Origin: Bradyrhizobium sp. dw_78
GTDB lineage: Bacteria; Pseudomonadota; Alphaproteobacteria; Rhizobiales; Xanthobacteraceae
DNA: 64,000 nucleotides
Direction of reading: 5' to 3'
Assembly: GCF_018449525.1 (NCBI RefSeq)
Contig: NZ_JAAVUS010000006.1
Location: 62,001-126,000, forward strand
Within the stretch, counting starts at the first letter, position 1. Each line of letters begins with the position of its first letter. This document shows positions 9,261-20,024 of the stretch, one piece after another. Both the position numbers and the translations under genes were made by a program. The notes beneath the pieces were generated by a model, which searched no databases, had not been told where the DNA came from, and saw only the letters and a list, made by a program, of their open reading frames with translations.

Positions 9261-10553
9261 TTAGTCCACCAAGATCACCCTGATGTCGTTGACATTGGTC
9301 AGGGTCGGGCCGGTCAGCAACAGATCGCCGGTCGCCGCGAAAAAAGCGGTGGCGTCGTTGTTGGCGAGATAAGCTCCGGGCTCGAGGCCAAGCGACTTCA
9401 TCTTGTCGAAGGTTGTTTGATCGATCATTGCGCCGGCCGGATCGGTCGCATTGCCGGCGCCGCCATCGGCGCCGTCGGTGTCGGCCGCCAGCGCCGACAG
9501 GCCGGGCGTCTGGTTGAGCAGGCCGGCCAGCGCCAGCGCATATTCCTGGTTGGGGCCGCCGTGGCCGTTGCCGCGCACGGTCACGGTGAGTTCGCCGCCC
9601 GACAGGATCGCGACGCGCTTGCCTTTGGCGTGCGCGTCGAGCGCCAGCCGCGCGTGACCGGCTGCGACGTCGCGCGCTTCGCCTTCGAGATCGGCGCCGA
9701 GATCGATGATTTCGTAGCCGGCGTCCCTCGCCAGCTTGATTGCGGCATCGAGCGACGCCCTCGGTCTGGCGATCAGCTCGAACCGGGCGCGGGCAAAAGC
9801 GGGATCGCCGGGCTTGCAGCTTTCGTTATGGACATCGTCGAGCGCGCGGCGGACGGCGTCGTCGATCTTGAGGTCATATTTGGCGACGATGGCGCGGGCA
9901 TCGGCCAGCGTGGTCGGATCCGGCACCGTCGGTCCCGACGCGATCGCCGACGGATCGTCATGCGGAACGTCCGAGATCGCCAGCGTGACGATCTCGGCGC
10001 GTTGGCCGGCGCGCGCCAGCCGGCCGCCCTTGATCCGCGACAAATGCTTGCGCACGGTGTTGACCTCGCCGATCGGCGCGCCCGAGCGCAACAGCGCGCG
10101 CGTCACCTGCTGTTTCTGCGCGAAGCTGATGCCTTCGACCGGCGCGATCCAGTTGGCCGAGCCGCCGCCCGTGAGCAGCACCAGCAGCAGATCGTCGGCC
10201 CCGGCGCTTTGCGCCAGCTTCAACGTGTCCTCCGCGCCTTTCAGTCCGGCCTCGTCGGGCACGGGATGGCCGGCTTCGACCACCTTGATCCGCCGTGTCG
10301 GCAGGCCGTGGCCGTGCCGGGTGGTGGCGATGCCCACCAGCCGCGACGGATCGAGTTTGCATTCATCGAGATAATAACGTTCGGCGGCGACGGCCATCGC
10401 GGCGGCGCCTTTGCCGGCGGCCAAGCAGATCACGCGGCCCGTCAGGTTTCCCTTGCGCAGCGGGCGCAGATGCGCGGCGAGCACGACGTCGGGGTGGGCG
10501 GCGGCAACGGCGGCGTCGAAGAGGGCGCGCAGGAAAGGGCGTCGGTCGGTCAT
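9261..10553 (-). CDS. Glycerate 2-kinase (MOFRL family; formerly hydroxypyruvate reductase TtuD)
   Basis: A 430-residue protein of the type-2 glycerate kinase family, which phosphorylates D-glycerate to 2-phosphoglycerate. The N-terminal domain has the nucleotide-binding stretch CLAAGKGAAAMA near residue 43 and LLVLLTGGGSANW near 122. The C-terminal MOFRL domain shows LSGGELTVTVRGNGHGGPNQ near 315 and ends with LTGPTLTNVNDIRVILVD. Many members are annotated hydroxypyruvate reductase from the tartrate-pathway gene ttuD; the kinase call is preferred for this family. It stands alone, and its only close neighbour is the IclR gene upstream on the same strand. Confidence 0.88.
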   Translation of the reverse strand: MTDRRPFLRALFDAAVAAAHPDVVLAAHLRPLRKGNLTGRVICLAAGKGAAAMAVAAERYYLDECKLDPSRLVGIATTRHGHGLPTRRIKVVEAGHPVPDEAGLKGAEDTLKLAQSAGADDLLLVLLTGGGSANWIAPVEGISFAQKQQVTRALLRSGAPIGEVNTVRKHLSRIKGGRLARAGQRAEIVTLAISDVPHDDPSAIASGPTVPDPTTLADARAIVAKYDLKIDDAVRRALDDVHNESCKPGDPAFARARFELIARPRASLDAAIKLARDAGYEIIDLGADLEGEARDVAAGHARLALDAHAKGKRVAILSGGELTVTVRGNGHGGPNQEYALALAGLLNQTPGLSALAADTDGADGGAGNATDPAGAMIDQTTFDKMKSLGLEPGAYLANNDATAFFAATGDLLLTGPTLTNVNDIRVILVD

Positions 10554-10879
10554 CGCTTCACGGAATTTGAGCGGAAATTAAAGAGACGCCGGTTATCCAT
10601 CCAATTGAAGCAAAAGAAAACCCCTGTAGCGGAAGCGATCACCGCCGTCGCGAGGGTGGCGATTGCCGCAGGCCGGCAGCATCGCGATCCGGAAGATGAT
10701 GGAATTCTTCGCGAACGGCCGGCAAGAGGATCAACAGCGCCGATCACGACACCGACGTCGCACATCGCGAGCGGGGGGCTGTCCCTGCGGACCTCCGCCT
10801 GCGTCATTGTGTTCCGCCAGGAGGTCTCGTCAGGCCGGAATAACCACGCGAAGCTGCCCGCAAATCATCCCGATACGGG
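10554..10879. other. Gap without a supported gene
   Basis: The 326 bp between the glycerate kinase start and the end of the IclR gene hold only weak open frames with no recognisable protein. No terminator or repeat family member was seen. It presumably carries the kinase promoter. Confidence 0.4.
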
Positions 10880-11770
10880 CTATCTGATCTCCTCGACCAT
10901 GCGCGCAGCTTTTCCTCCCGGTTTCATCCTCTTGCTTTCTTCTTTTTTGATGGGGGCTGGCTTTATGTGTGGTTGCGACACGGTCGCGCCACCGAGCGCC
11001 GCTTCGATCTTTCTTACCATCGCCACCAGACGGGGCCCAATATCGCGGCGCAACCGGTCTTCCGTGAAGCGGAACGCGGGCGCGCCGCAATTGAAGGCGT
11101 AAGGGCCGGTTCCGTCATTGAGATTCAGGGCGACGCCGACCGCATGCACGTCGACCTGCCACTCGCCGGCCGAGATCGCGAAACCATGCCGCGCCACGGT
11201 TTCGCCGGAACGCTCGATACCGTCACGCATCTTGGACCAGCGGCTGCCATAATGGTCGCGGAGTTCGCGTAACAAAGAGGCACGCTCGTCTTCGGGCAGT
11301 GCCCAGATATACGCCCGGCCCATCGCGGTGGTCGCTATCGGAATCCGCGAGCCGACATCCAGCTGGACGCCGAGCGTCAATCCGTTGCGGCTCTGGCCGA
11401 AGTAAACCATGCTGAGACGGTCGCGGCCGCCGACCGCCACCGCGCCTTCGGTCGCGCGCATGACCTCCTCGCGATAGGGTTCGGACAAATGCCGAACGCC
11501 GAGATTGGCAAGCGCCGCGTAGCCGAGCGCCATCGCCGCCGGCGCAAGTTGATATTTCTCGAACCGCGGGACTGGCGTAAGGTATCCCAGTTTGGTCAAC
11601 GTATAGGTCAGCCGTGAAACGGTCGGCTTCGGTAATTTCGTGCGGGCCGCAATCTCCTGATTGCCAAGAAGCCCGTCATTGGGGTGGAATGCGCGCAACA
11701 CATCGAGACCGCGGGCGAGCGCGACGACGAAGCTGCGATCGGTCGCCACTTTCTTGCCTGGACGTTTCAT
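10880..11770 (-). CDS. IclR family transcriptional regulator, likely controlling the pim operon
   Basis: A 296-residue IclR-type regulator. The N-terminal helix-turn-helix includes NQEIAARTKLPKPTVSRLTY near residue 38, and the C-terminal effector domain shows the TTAMGRAYIWALPEDE stretch near 150. ATG 11770 is preferred; an in-frame TTG at 11800 would add ten residues. The gene is divergent from pimF, and the gap between them holds an IclR-type palindrome (11837-11851). Such a layout suggests control of dicarboxylate beta-oxidation, with the ligand being a dicarboxylate or its CoA ester (inference). The C-terminus is Lys-rich and extends past the family core. Confidence 0.88.
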   Translation of the reverse strand: MKRPGKKVATDRSFVVALARGLDVLRAFHPNDGLLGNQEIAARTKLPKPTVSRLTYTLTKLGYLTPVPRFEKYQLAPAAMALGYAALANLGVRHLSEPYREEVMRATEGAVAVGGRDRLSMVYFGQSRNGLTLGVQLDVGSRIPIATTAMGRAYIWALPEDERASLLRELRDHYGSRWSKMRDGIERSGETVARHGFAISAGEWQVDVHAVGVALNLNDGTGPYAFNCGAPAFRFTEDRLRRDIGPRLVAMVRKIEAALGGATVSQPHIKPAPIKKEESKRMKPGGKAARMVEEIR

Positions 11771-11836
11771 CGATTGCGGTTGTGCGAGCCTCGTTGACAA
11801 GGGACGTGCTTCAAAATAACCCTCCGTGTCAAGATG

Positions 11837-11851
11837 TGGAATTAAATTCCG
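11837..11851. promoter_or_regulatory. Candidate IclR operator in the pimF control region
   Basis: The 15-mer TGGAATTAAATTCCG is a near-perfect palindrome (GGAATT-A-AATTCC). It resembles the palindromic box of Escherichia coli IclR, TGGAAAT-N-ATTTCCA. It lies 42 bases before the pimF start and 67 bases from the iclR start, where it could govern both. Confidence 0.6.
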
Positions 11852-11892
11852 CAGTGCGAAATTGATAAGAACAAGTATCCAAGGAGATTGCC

Positions 11893-13986
<2,094 letters not shown>

Positions 13987-14025
13987 TGCCATTGGAAATG
14001 ATGTCGTGTCTCCGCGCTCCATCTT

Positions 14026-14135
14026 ACCTCTCCCACGCGGAGAGGTCGGATCGCTTTTGCGATCCGGGTGAGGGGGGACAGCATACCGATAGACCGTACC
14101 CCCTCACCCCAACCCTCTCCCCACGGGAGAGGGGG
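14026..14135. repeat. Palindromic intergenic repeat, family B
   Basis: Composed of two hairpins: acctctccc...gagaggt with an inner ggatcgc-tttt-gcgatcc stem, and ccctctcccc...gggagagggg. A second copy with the same order of parts lies at 17066-17198, also inside the pim cluster. It separates pimF from pimA. Confidence 0.8.
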
Positions 14136-14160
14136 CTCACCGAACCCTGAGACCCTGAAG

Positions 14161-15852
14161 ATGCATCCCGGCGAACAATTCTATCCGGAAGGCGTCCATT
14201 GGGACGATCCGATCGCGCGTGGCACGTTGCCCGATCTGCTGTCGAAGGCGGCGGCCGATTTCGGTTCGCGCACCGCGATCGAATTCCGCGACCGTCCGGT
14301 CAGCTTCGTCGAGCTGGAAGCGATGGTCGAGACGGCGGCCGCCGCGTTCCTGCGCGCCGGCTACGGCAAGGACAGTTCGGTCGCGCTGTTCCTCGGCAAC
14401 ACGCCGGATCATCCGGTCAATTTCTTCGGCGCGCTCAAGGCCGGCGCCCGCGTGGTGCATCTATCGCCGCTCGACGGCGAGATCGCGCTGTCGCACAAGC
14501 TCACCGATTCCGGCGCGCGCGTGCTCGTCACCAGCAATCTCTCGGCGCTGTTGCCGACCGCGCTGAAATTCCTCGACAAGGGCTTGATCGATCGCCTGAT
14601 CGTCTGTGAGGACGACCGCTGGGGCAAGGTCGGCACCCCGCAAGCGCCGCTGCCGGATCATCCTGCGGTCGTCACCTGCGGGCAATTCGTCGATGGCGCG
14701 GTGAAGCCCAAGCAATGGCCCGCGATCAATGCCGATGATGTCGCGGTGCTGCAATATACCGGCGGCACCACCGGTCTTCCCAAAGGCGCCATGCTCAGCC
14801 ACGGCAATTTGACGTCGGCGGTGTCGATCTACGAGGTCTGGGGCCGGCCGGTGCGGGCCAGGCGCGATGCGATCGAGCGCGTGATCTGCGTGCTGCCGCT
14901 GTTTCATATCTACGCGCTGACCGTGGTCCTGCTCTCCAACCTCGAGCGCGGCAATCTGATCTCGCTGCACCAGCGCTTCGACGTTGAGGCGGTGATGCGC
15001 GACATCGAGGTCAAGCGCGCGACCGTATTCCCCGGCGTGCCGACGATGTGGATCGCGATCGCGAACCTGCCCGATCTCGACAGGCGCGACCTGTCGTCGC
15101 TGGTGAGTTGCGGTTCGGGTGGCGCGCCGCTGCCGGTCGAAGTGGCGCGAATCTTCGAGCGCAAGGTAGGCCAGAAGCTGAAGAGCGGCTGGGGCATGAC
15201 CGAAACCTGTTCGCCCGGCACCAGCCATCCGCTGGAGGGACCGGACAAGCCGGGCTCGATCGGGCTGATGCTGCCGGGTATCGAGCTGGATGTGGTCTCG
15301 CTGGACGACCCGAAGCAGGTGATGCCGGTCGGCGAGGTCGGCGAAATCCGCATTCGCGGCCCCAACGTGACCAAAGGCTACTGGAACAAGCCGAAGGAAA
15401 CCGCGGAAGCCTTTGTCGGCGACCGCTTCCTGACCGGCGATATCGGCTACATGGACAGCGACGGCTATTTCTATCTGGTCGATCGCAAGAAGGACATGAT
15501 CATCTCCGGCGGCTTCAACGTCTACCCGCAGATGATCGAGCAGGCGATCTACATGCATCCCTCCGTCCAGGAAGTGATCGTGATCGGAATCCCTGACGAC
15601 TATCGCGGCGAGGCGGCAAAGGCCTTCATCAAGCTGCGCGATGGCGCGAAGCCATTCACTTTGGAAGAGCTGCGCGCGTTCCTGGCCGGCAAGCTCGGCA
15701 AGCATGAGCTGCCCGCCGCGCTCGACTTCGTCGACGAATTGCCGCGCACGCCGGTCGGCAAGCTGTCGCGCCACGAGCTGCGCAACCAGCAGAAATCTTC
15801 ACCGCAAACCGCATCACCCAAACAACAACTCGCAACAGGAGGCCGCCCGTGA
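14161..15852 (+). CDS. pimA: Dicarboxylate--CoA ligase PimA
   Basis: A 563-residue AMP-forming acyl-CoA ligase. The adenylate motif LQYTGGTTGLPKGAMLSH is near residue 197, the GWGMTETCSPG motif near 343, and the hinge and C-terminal lysine region DRKKDMIISGGFNVYPQ near 442. Its place between pimF and pimB matches the ligase that starts dicarboxylate degradation in R. palustris. ATG 14161 is preferred because the upstream in-frame extension translates the family B repeat. Its stop overlaps the GTG of pimB (GTGA), so these two are coupled. Substrate chain length cannot be read from the sequence. Confidence 0.87.
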   Translation: MHPGEQFYPEGVHWDDPIARGTLPDLLSKAAADFGSRTAIEFRDRPVSFVELEAMVETAAAAFLRAGYGKDSSVALFLGNTPDHPVNFFGALKAGARVVHLSPLDGEIALSHKLTDSGARVLVTSNLSALLPTALKFLDKGLIDRLIVCEDDRWGKVGTPQAPLPDHPAVVTCGQFVDGAVKPKQWPAINADDVAVLQYTGGTTGLPKGAMLSHGNLTSAVSIYEVWGRPVRARRDAIERVICVLPLFHIYALTVVLLSNLERGNLISLHQRFDVEAVMRDIEVKRATVFPGVPTMWIAIANLPDLDRRDLSSLVSCGSGGAPLPVEVARIFERKVGQKLKSGWGMTETCSPGTSHPLEGPDKPGSIGLMLPGIELDVVSLDDPKQVMPVGEVGEIRIRGPNVTKGYWNKPKETAEAFVGDRFLTGDIGYMDSDGYFYLVDRKKDMIISGGFNVYPQMIEQAIYMHPSVQEVIVIGIPDDYRGEAAKAFIKLRDGAKPFTLEELRAFLAGKLGKHELPAALDFVDELPRTPVGKLSRHELRNQQKSSPQTASPKQQLATGGRP

Positions 15853-17036
15853 CCGACGCCGTCATCGTTTCCACCGCCCGAACCCCGATCGGCAAGGCCT
15901 ATCGCGGCGCGCTCAACGCCACCGAAGGCGCGACCCTGCTTGGCCATGCGATCGGCGAAGCGGTCGCCCGCGCCAAGGTGGACCCCAAGGAAATCGAGGA
16001 CGTGGTGATGGGCGCGGCGTTGCAGCAGGGCTCAACCGGCGGCAACCTCGCGCGCAAGGCGCTTTTGCGCGCGGGGCTTCCGGTGACGGTGGCCGGCACC
16101 ACGATCGACCGGCAATGCGCCTCGGGCCTGCAGGCGATCGCGCTCGCCGCGCGTTCGGTGCTGTTCGACGGCGTCGGGATCGCGGTCGGCGGCGGCGGCG
16201 AATCCATCAGCCTGGTGCAGAACGATCACGCCAACACGTTCCACGCCCAGGATCCGGCGCTGTTGAAGATCAAGGGCGAGGTCTACATGCCGATGATCGA
16301 CACCGCCGAGGTGGTGGCCAAGCGCTACAACATCTCGCGCGAACGGCAGGACGAATATTCGCTGGAGAGCCAGCGCCGCACCGCGGCCGCCCAGCAGGGC
16401 GGCAGGTTCAACGACGAAATCGCCCCGATCACCACGAAAATGGGCGTCACCGACAAGGCGACCGGCGAAGTCACCTTCAAGGACATCACGCTGTCAAAGG
16501 ACGAAGGCCCGCGCCCCGAGACCTCTGCCGAAGGGCTTGCCGGCCTGAAGCCGGTGCGCGGCGACGGGTTCACCATCACCGCCGGCAACGCCAGCCAGCT
16601 CTCGGACGGCGCCAGCGCGACGGTGATCATGAGCGACAAGGAAGCCGCCAAGCGCGGCCTGAAGCCGCTCGGCATCTTCCGCGGTTTTGTCGCCGCCGGC
16701 TGCGAGCCGGACGAGATGGGCATCGGGCCGGTGTTCGCGGTGCCGCGTCTGCTCAAGCGCCACGGCCTCAAGGTCGACGACATCGACCTCTGGGAATTGA
16801 ACGAGGCCTTCGCGGTGCAGGTGCTCTATTGCCGCGACAAGCTCGGCATCGATCCGGAGAAGATCAATGTCGACGGCGGCGCGATCGCGGTCGGCCATCC
16901 CTACGGCATGTCGGGCGCGCGGCTGACCGGCCATGCCCTAATCGAAGGCCGCCGCCGCAAGGCGAAATACGCGGTCGTCACCATGTGCGTCGGCGGCGGC
17001 ATGGGCGCGGCCGGTTTGTTCGAGGTGGTGCATTGA
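15849..17036 (+). CDS. pimB: Acetyl-CoA acetyltransferase (thiolase) PimB
   Basis: A 395-residue thiolase that cleaves 3-ketoacyl-CoA with CoA. The nucleophilic cysteine lies in DRQCASGLQAIALAARS near residue 89; the LWELNEAFAVQ motif is near 315, the histidine motif GHPYGMSGARLTGHAL near 350 and the second cysteine motif CVGGGMGAAGLFE at the C-terminus. It begins with GTG overlapping the stop of pimA. It completes the beta-oxidation cycle with PimF and the PimC/PimD dehydrogenases. Confidence 0.9.
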   Translation: MTDAVIVSTARTPIGKAYRGALNATEGATLLGHAIGEAVARAKVDPKEIEDVVMGAALQQGSTGGNLARKALLRAGLPVTVAGTTIDRQCASGLQAIALAARSVLFDGVGIAVGGGGESISLVQNDHANTFHAQDPALLKIKGEVYMPMIDTAEVVAKRYNISRERQDEYSLESQRRTAAAQQGGRFNDEIAPITTKMGVTDKATGEVTFKDITLSKDEGPRPETSAEGLAGLKPVRGDGFTITAGNASQLSDGASATVIMSDKEAAKRGLKPLGIFRGFVAAGCEPDEMGIGPVFAVPRLLKRHGLKVDDIDLWELNEAFAVQVLYCRDKLGIDPEKINVDGGAIAVGHPYGMSGARLTGHALIEGRRRKAKYAVVTMCVGGGMGAAGLFEVVH

Positions 17037-17065
17037 ATTGAGATGTAGCCGCAAACGCGGTCTCG

Positions 17066-17198
17066 ACCTCTCCCGCGGGGAGAGGTCGGATCGCTCCTGG
17101 CGATGCGTTAGCATCGTCCAGTGCGATCCGGGTGAGGGCTTACGTTTCCTCGTTAGACCGTAACCTCTCAGCCCAGCCCTCTCCCAAAAGGAGAGGGA
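17066..17198. repeat. Palindromic intergenic repeat, family B, second copy
   Basis: Has the same parts as the element at 14026-14135 (acctctcccgcggggagaggt, ggatcgc...gcgatcc, ccctctccc...gagaggg), with an extra insert around a gatgcgttagcatcg hairpin. It separates pimB from pimC. Confidence 0.8.
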
Positions 17199-17255
17199 GC
17201 GCGCTTGCGCTGTGGATATATCGTTTGATCTGAAATTCGCTCACAGGAGGATCCG

Positions 17256-18446
17256 ATGGATCTCAGCTTCAGCAAGGAAGAGGTGGCGTTTCGCGAGGAA
17301 GTGCGGGCGTTCTTCCGTGACAACGTGCCGCCGGAGACCCGGCGCAAGATGGTCGAGGGCCGGCATCTCTCCAAGGACGAGATGGTGACCTGGTGGCGGA
17401 TCCTGAACAAGAAGGGCTGGGGCGTCTCGCACTGGCCGAAGGAATATGGCGGCACCGGCTGGAGCAGCGTCCAGCACTACATCTTCAACGAGGAACTGCA
17501 AGCCCATCCGGCGCCGCAGCCGCTGGCCTTCGGCGTCAGCATGGTCGGCCCGGTGATCTACACATTCGGCAACGAGGCGCAGAAGAAGCAGTATCTGCCG
17601 CGCATCGCCAGTGTCGACGACTGGTGGTGCCAGGGCTTTTCGGAGCCCGGCTCCGGCTCCGACCTCGCCTCGCTCAAGACCAAGGCCGAGCGCAAGGGCG
17701 ACAAATACATCATCAACGGCCAGAAGACCTGGACCACGCTGGCGCAATATGCCGACATGATCTTCTGCCTGTGCCGCACCGATCCCGCCGCCAAGAAGCA
17801 GATGGGCATCTCCTTCATCGTGTTCAGCATGAAGTCGAAAGGCGTCACGGTGCGCCCGATCCAGACCATCGACGGCGGCCACGAGGTCAACGAAGTATTC
17901 TTCGACGATGTCGAGGTGCCGGTTGAGAATCTGATCGGCGAAGAGAACAAGGGCTGGGATTACGCCAAATTCCTGCTCGGCAATGAGCGCACCGGCATCG
18001 CCCGCGTCGGCGTTTCCAAGGAGCGGATTCGCCGCATTCGGGAACTTGCCTCCAAGGTCGAGTCCGGCGGCAAGCCGGTGCTGCAGGACCAGGGTTTCCG
18101 CGAGCGGCTCGCCGCGGTCGAGATCGAATTGAAGGCGCTGGAGTTGACGCAACTGCGCGTCGTCGCCGACGAAGGCAAGCACGGCAAGGGCAAGCCCAAC
18201 CCGGCGTCCTCGGTGCTGAAGATCAAGGGCTCGGAAATCCAGCAGGCCACCACCGAACTGCTGATGGAAGTGATTGGCCCGTTCGCCGCGCCCTATGACG
18301 AGCATGGCGACGACGGCTCCAACGAGGCGATGGATTGGACCGCGCAGATCGCGCCGAGCTATTTCAACAACCGCAAGGTCTCGATCTACGGCGGCTCCAA
18401 CGAGATCCAGCGCAACATCATCACCAAGGCGGTGCTGGGGTTGTGA
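17256..18446 (+). CDS. pimC: Pimeloyl-CoA dehydrogenase large subunit PimC (acyl-CoA dehydrogenase family)
   Basis: A 396-residue FAD-dependent acyl-CoA dehydrogenase. The flavin/substrate region WCQGFSEPGSGSDLASLKT is near residue 124, and the C-terminal YGGSNEIQRNIITKAVLGL motif is typical of the family. It is paired with the slightly shorter PimD, as in R. palustris where the two are described as large and small subunits of pimeloyl-CoA dehydrogenase. ATG 17256 has an aggagg ribosome site. It introduces the first double bond of the dicarboxylyl-CoA; electron-transfer flavoprotein is the expected acceptor. Confidence 0.88.
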   Translation: MDLSFSKEEVAFREEVRAFFRDNVPPETRRKMVEGRHLSKDEMVTWWRILNKKGWGVSHWPKEYGGTGWSSVQHYIFNEELQAHPAPQPLAFGVSMVGPVIYTFGNEAQKKQYLPRIASVDDWWCQGFSEPGSGSDLASLKTKAERKGDKYIINGQKTWTTLAQYADMIFCLCRTDPAAKKQMGISFIVFSMKSKGVTVRPIQTIDGGHEVNEVFFDDVEVPVENLIGEENKGWDYAKFLLGNERTGIARVGVSKERIRRIRELASKVESGGKPVLQDQGFRERLAAVEIELKALELTQLRVVADEGKHGKGKPNPASSVLKIKGSEIQQATTELLMEVIGPFAAPYDEHGDDGSNEAMDWTAQIAPSYFNNRKVSIYGGSNEIQRNIITKAVLGL

Positions 18447-18447
18447 T

Positions 18448-18544
18448 CGTCATTCCGGGGCATCGCGTAGCGATGAACCCGGAATGACGCAGTCGTAGCA
18501 AACATGGATTCCGGGTTCACGCTTGCGCGTGCCCCGGAATGACA
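18448..18544. repeat. Palindromic intergenic repeat, family A
   Basis: Two adjacent hairpins: cgtcattccgggg...cccggaatgacg with the inner stem catcgc-gta-gcgatg, and attccgggttcacgc...gcgtgccccggaat. It lies between pimC and pimD. Confidence 0.8.
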
Positions 18545-18596
18545 AACTGGTTGGTCCGGACCGGGGAAAGCGCCTCGGAATATTGAGGAAACAAAA

Positions 18597-19739
18597 ATGG
18601 ATTTTGATCTGTCCGAGGAGCAGCGGCTGCTCAAGGAAAGCGTCGATGGTCTGTTGACCGATGCCTACGATTTCGAGCAGCGCAAGAAATACATGGCGGA
18701 GAAGGGCGGCTGGAGCAAAGCCGTCTGGAGCAAGCTGGCCGAGCAGGGTCTGCTCGGCCTGCCGTTTACGGAATCCGACGGCGGCTTCGGCGCCGGCGGC
18801 GTCGAGACCATGATCGTGATGGAGGCGCTGGGCAAGGCGCTGGTGCTGGAGCCTTATCTCGCGACGGTGGTGATCGGCGGCGGCTTCCTGCGCCACGGCG
18901 GCTCGGCCGGGCAGAAGGCCGCGCATATTTCCGGCATCATCGACGGCAGCAAGACCTTCGCCTTCGCGCAGCTCGAGAAGAATTCACGCTACGATCTGTT
19001 CGACGTCGCGACCACGGCCAAGAAGAAGGGGGCGGGCTGGATCATCGACGGCGAGAAATTCGTCGTGCTCAACGGCGAGAACGCCGACACGCTGATCGTG
19101 ACCGCGCGAACCGCGGGCGGCCAGCGCGACAGGAGCGGCATCGGCGTATTTCTGGTGCCCGGCAACGCCAAGGGCATCGCGAAAAAAGCCTATCCGACCC
19201 AGGACGGCCTGCACGCCGCCGATATCACCTTTACCGGCGTCGAGGTCGGCGCTGACGCCGTGATCGGCGATCCCGAAAATGGCCTCGCCCTGATCGAGCG
19301 GGTTGTCGACGAAGCCCGCACCGCGCTCTGCGCCGAGGCCGTCGGCGCGATGGATGAATCGCTGAAGACGACGGTGGAATATCTGAAAACCCGCAAGCAG
19401 TTCGGGGTGCCGATCGGCAGCTTCCAGACCCTGCAGCACCGCGCCGCCGACATGTTCGTCGCGCTCGAACAGGCCCGCAGCATGTCGATGTTCGCCACCA
19501 TGGCCTCCGAGTTCGACGACGCCAAAGAGCGCGCTACCGCGATCGCGGCCGCCAAGGTGCAGGTCGGCAAGTCGCTGAAATTCGTCGGCCAGCAGTCGAT
19601 CCAGCTTCACGGCGGCATCGGCATGACCATGGAGGCCAAGATCGGCCATTACTTCAAGCGGCTGACCATGATCGAGAACACCTTTGGCGATACCGACTAC
19701 CATCTGCGCCGCGTCACCGACCAGGGCGGGCTGGTGTAG
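18597..19739 (+). CDS. pimD: Pimeloyl-CoA dehydrogenase small subunit PimD (acyl-CoA dehydrogenase family)
   Basis: A 380-residue acyl-CoA dehydrogenase starting MDFDLSEEQRLLKESVDGLL, as small-subunit dicarboxylyl-CoA dehydrogenases do. The central AFAQLEKNSRYDLFDV region replaces the usual EPGSGSD stretch, which fits an accessory subunit with altered flavin-site residues. QFGVPIGSFQTLQHRAADMF near residue 268 and LHGGIGMTMEAKIGHYFKRL near 343 are family motifs. It follows PimC with only a family A repeat between them. The subunit pairing is inferred from the known operon. Confidence 0.86.
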   Translation: MDFDLSEEQRLLKESVDGLLTDAYDFEQRKKYMAEKGGWSKAVWSKLAEQGLLGLPFTESDGGFGAGGVETMIVMEALGKALVLEPYLATVVIGGGFLRHGGSAGQKAAHISGIIDGSKTFAFAQLEKNSRYDLFDVATTAKKKGAGWIIDGEKFVVLNGENADTLIVTARTAGGQRDRSGIGVFLVPGNAKGIAKKAYPTQDGLHAADITFTGVEVGADAVIGDPENGLALIERVVDEARTALCAEAVGAMDESLKTTVEYLKTRKQFGVPIGSFQTLQHRAADMFVALEQARSMSMFATMASEFDDAKERATAIAAAKVQVGKSLKFVGQQSIQLHGGIGMTMEAKIGHYFKRLTMIENTFGDTDYHLRRVTDQGGLV

Positions 19740-19742
19740 TCC

Positions 19743-19985
19743 CGTCATTCCGGGGTGATGCGAAGCATCGAACGACGATGTGCAATTTCACGTCGGAGAA
19801 TCTCGAAGTTCCCCGATGCGCAATTGCGCATCGGAGGTCTGGTCCTTCGGACCATCCCGGAATGACGAAACAGAGAGCCAGCTTGGAAACGTGTGCAGCC
19901 ATACACTTCTTGTCATTGCCGGGCTTGACCCGGCAATCCATCATTTTTGAAAAGATAGATGCGCGGGTCAAGCCCGCGCATGACG
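19743..19985. repeat. Two palindromic repeats, family A, in tandem
   Basis: The first unit (19743-19867) has cgtcattccgggg...cccggaatgacg outer arms and the same GATGCGCAATTGCGCATC inner palindrome as the 9136 copy. The second (19911-19985) contains tgccgggcttgacccggca and gcgcgggtcaagcccgcgc hairpins. They separate pimD from the SDR gene. Confidence 0.8.
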
Positions 19986-20024
19986 AGTGATTGCAGGGGC
20001 AGGACAGGAATCAGGGAGAGAAAA

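Noticed and set aside
10550..10807. Minus-strand frame of 85 codons before the glycerate kinase
   Set aside because: No ribosome site, no family and erratic composition; it only overlaps the kinase start by chance.
19743..19985. Attachment sites or integron-like elements in the pim cluster repeats
   Set aside because: The same palindromes occur in many unrelated gaps, so they fit a dispersed REP family better than site-specific recombination sites.
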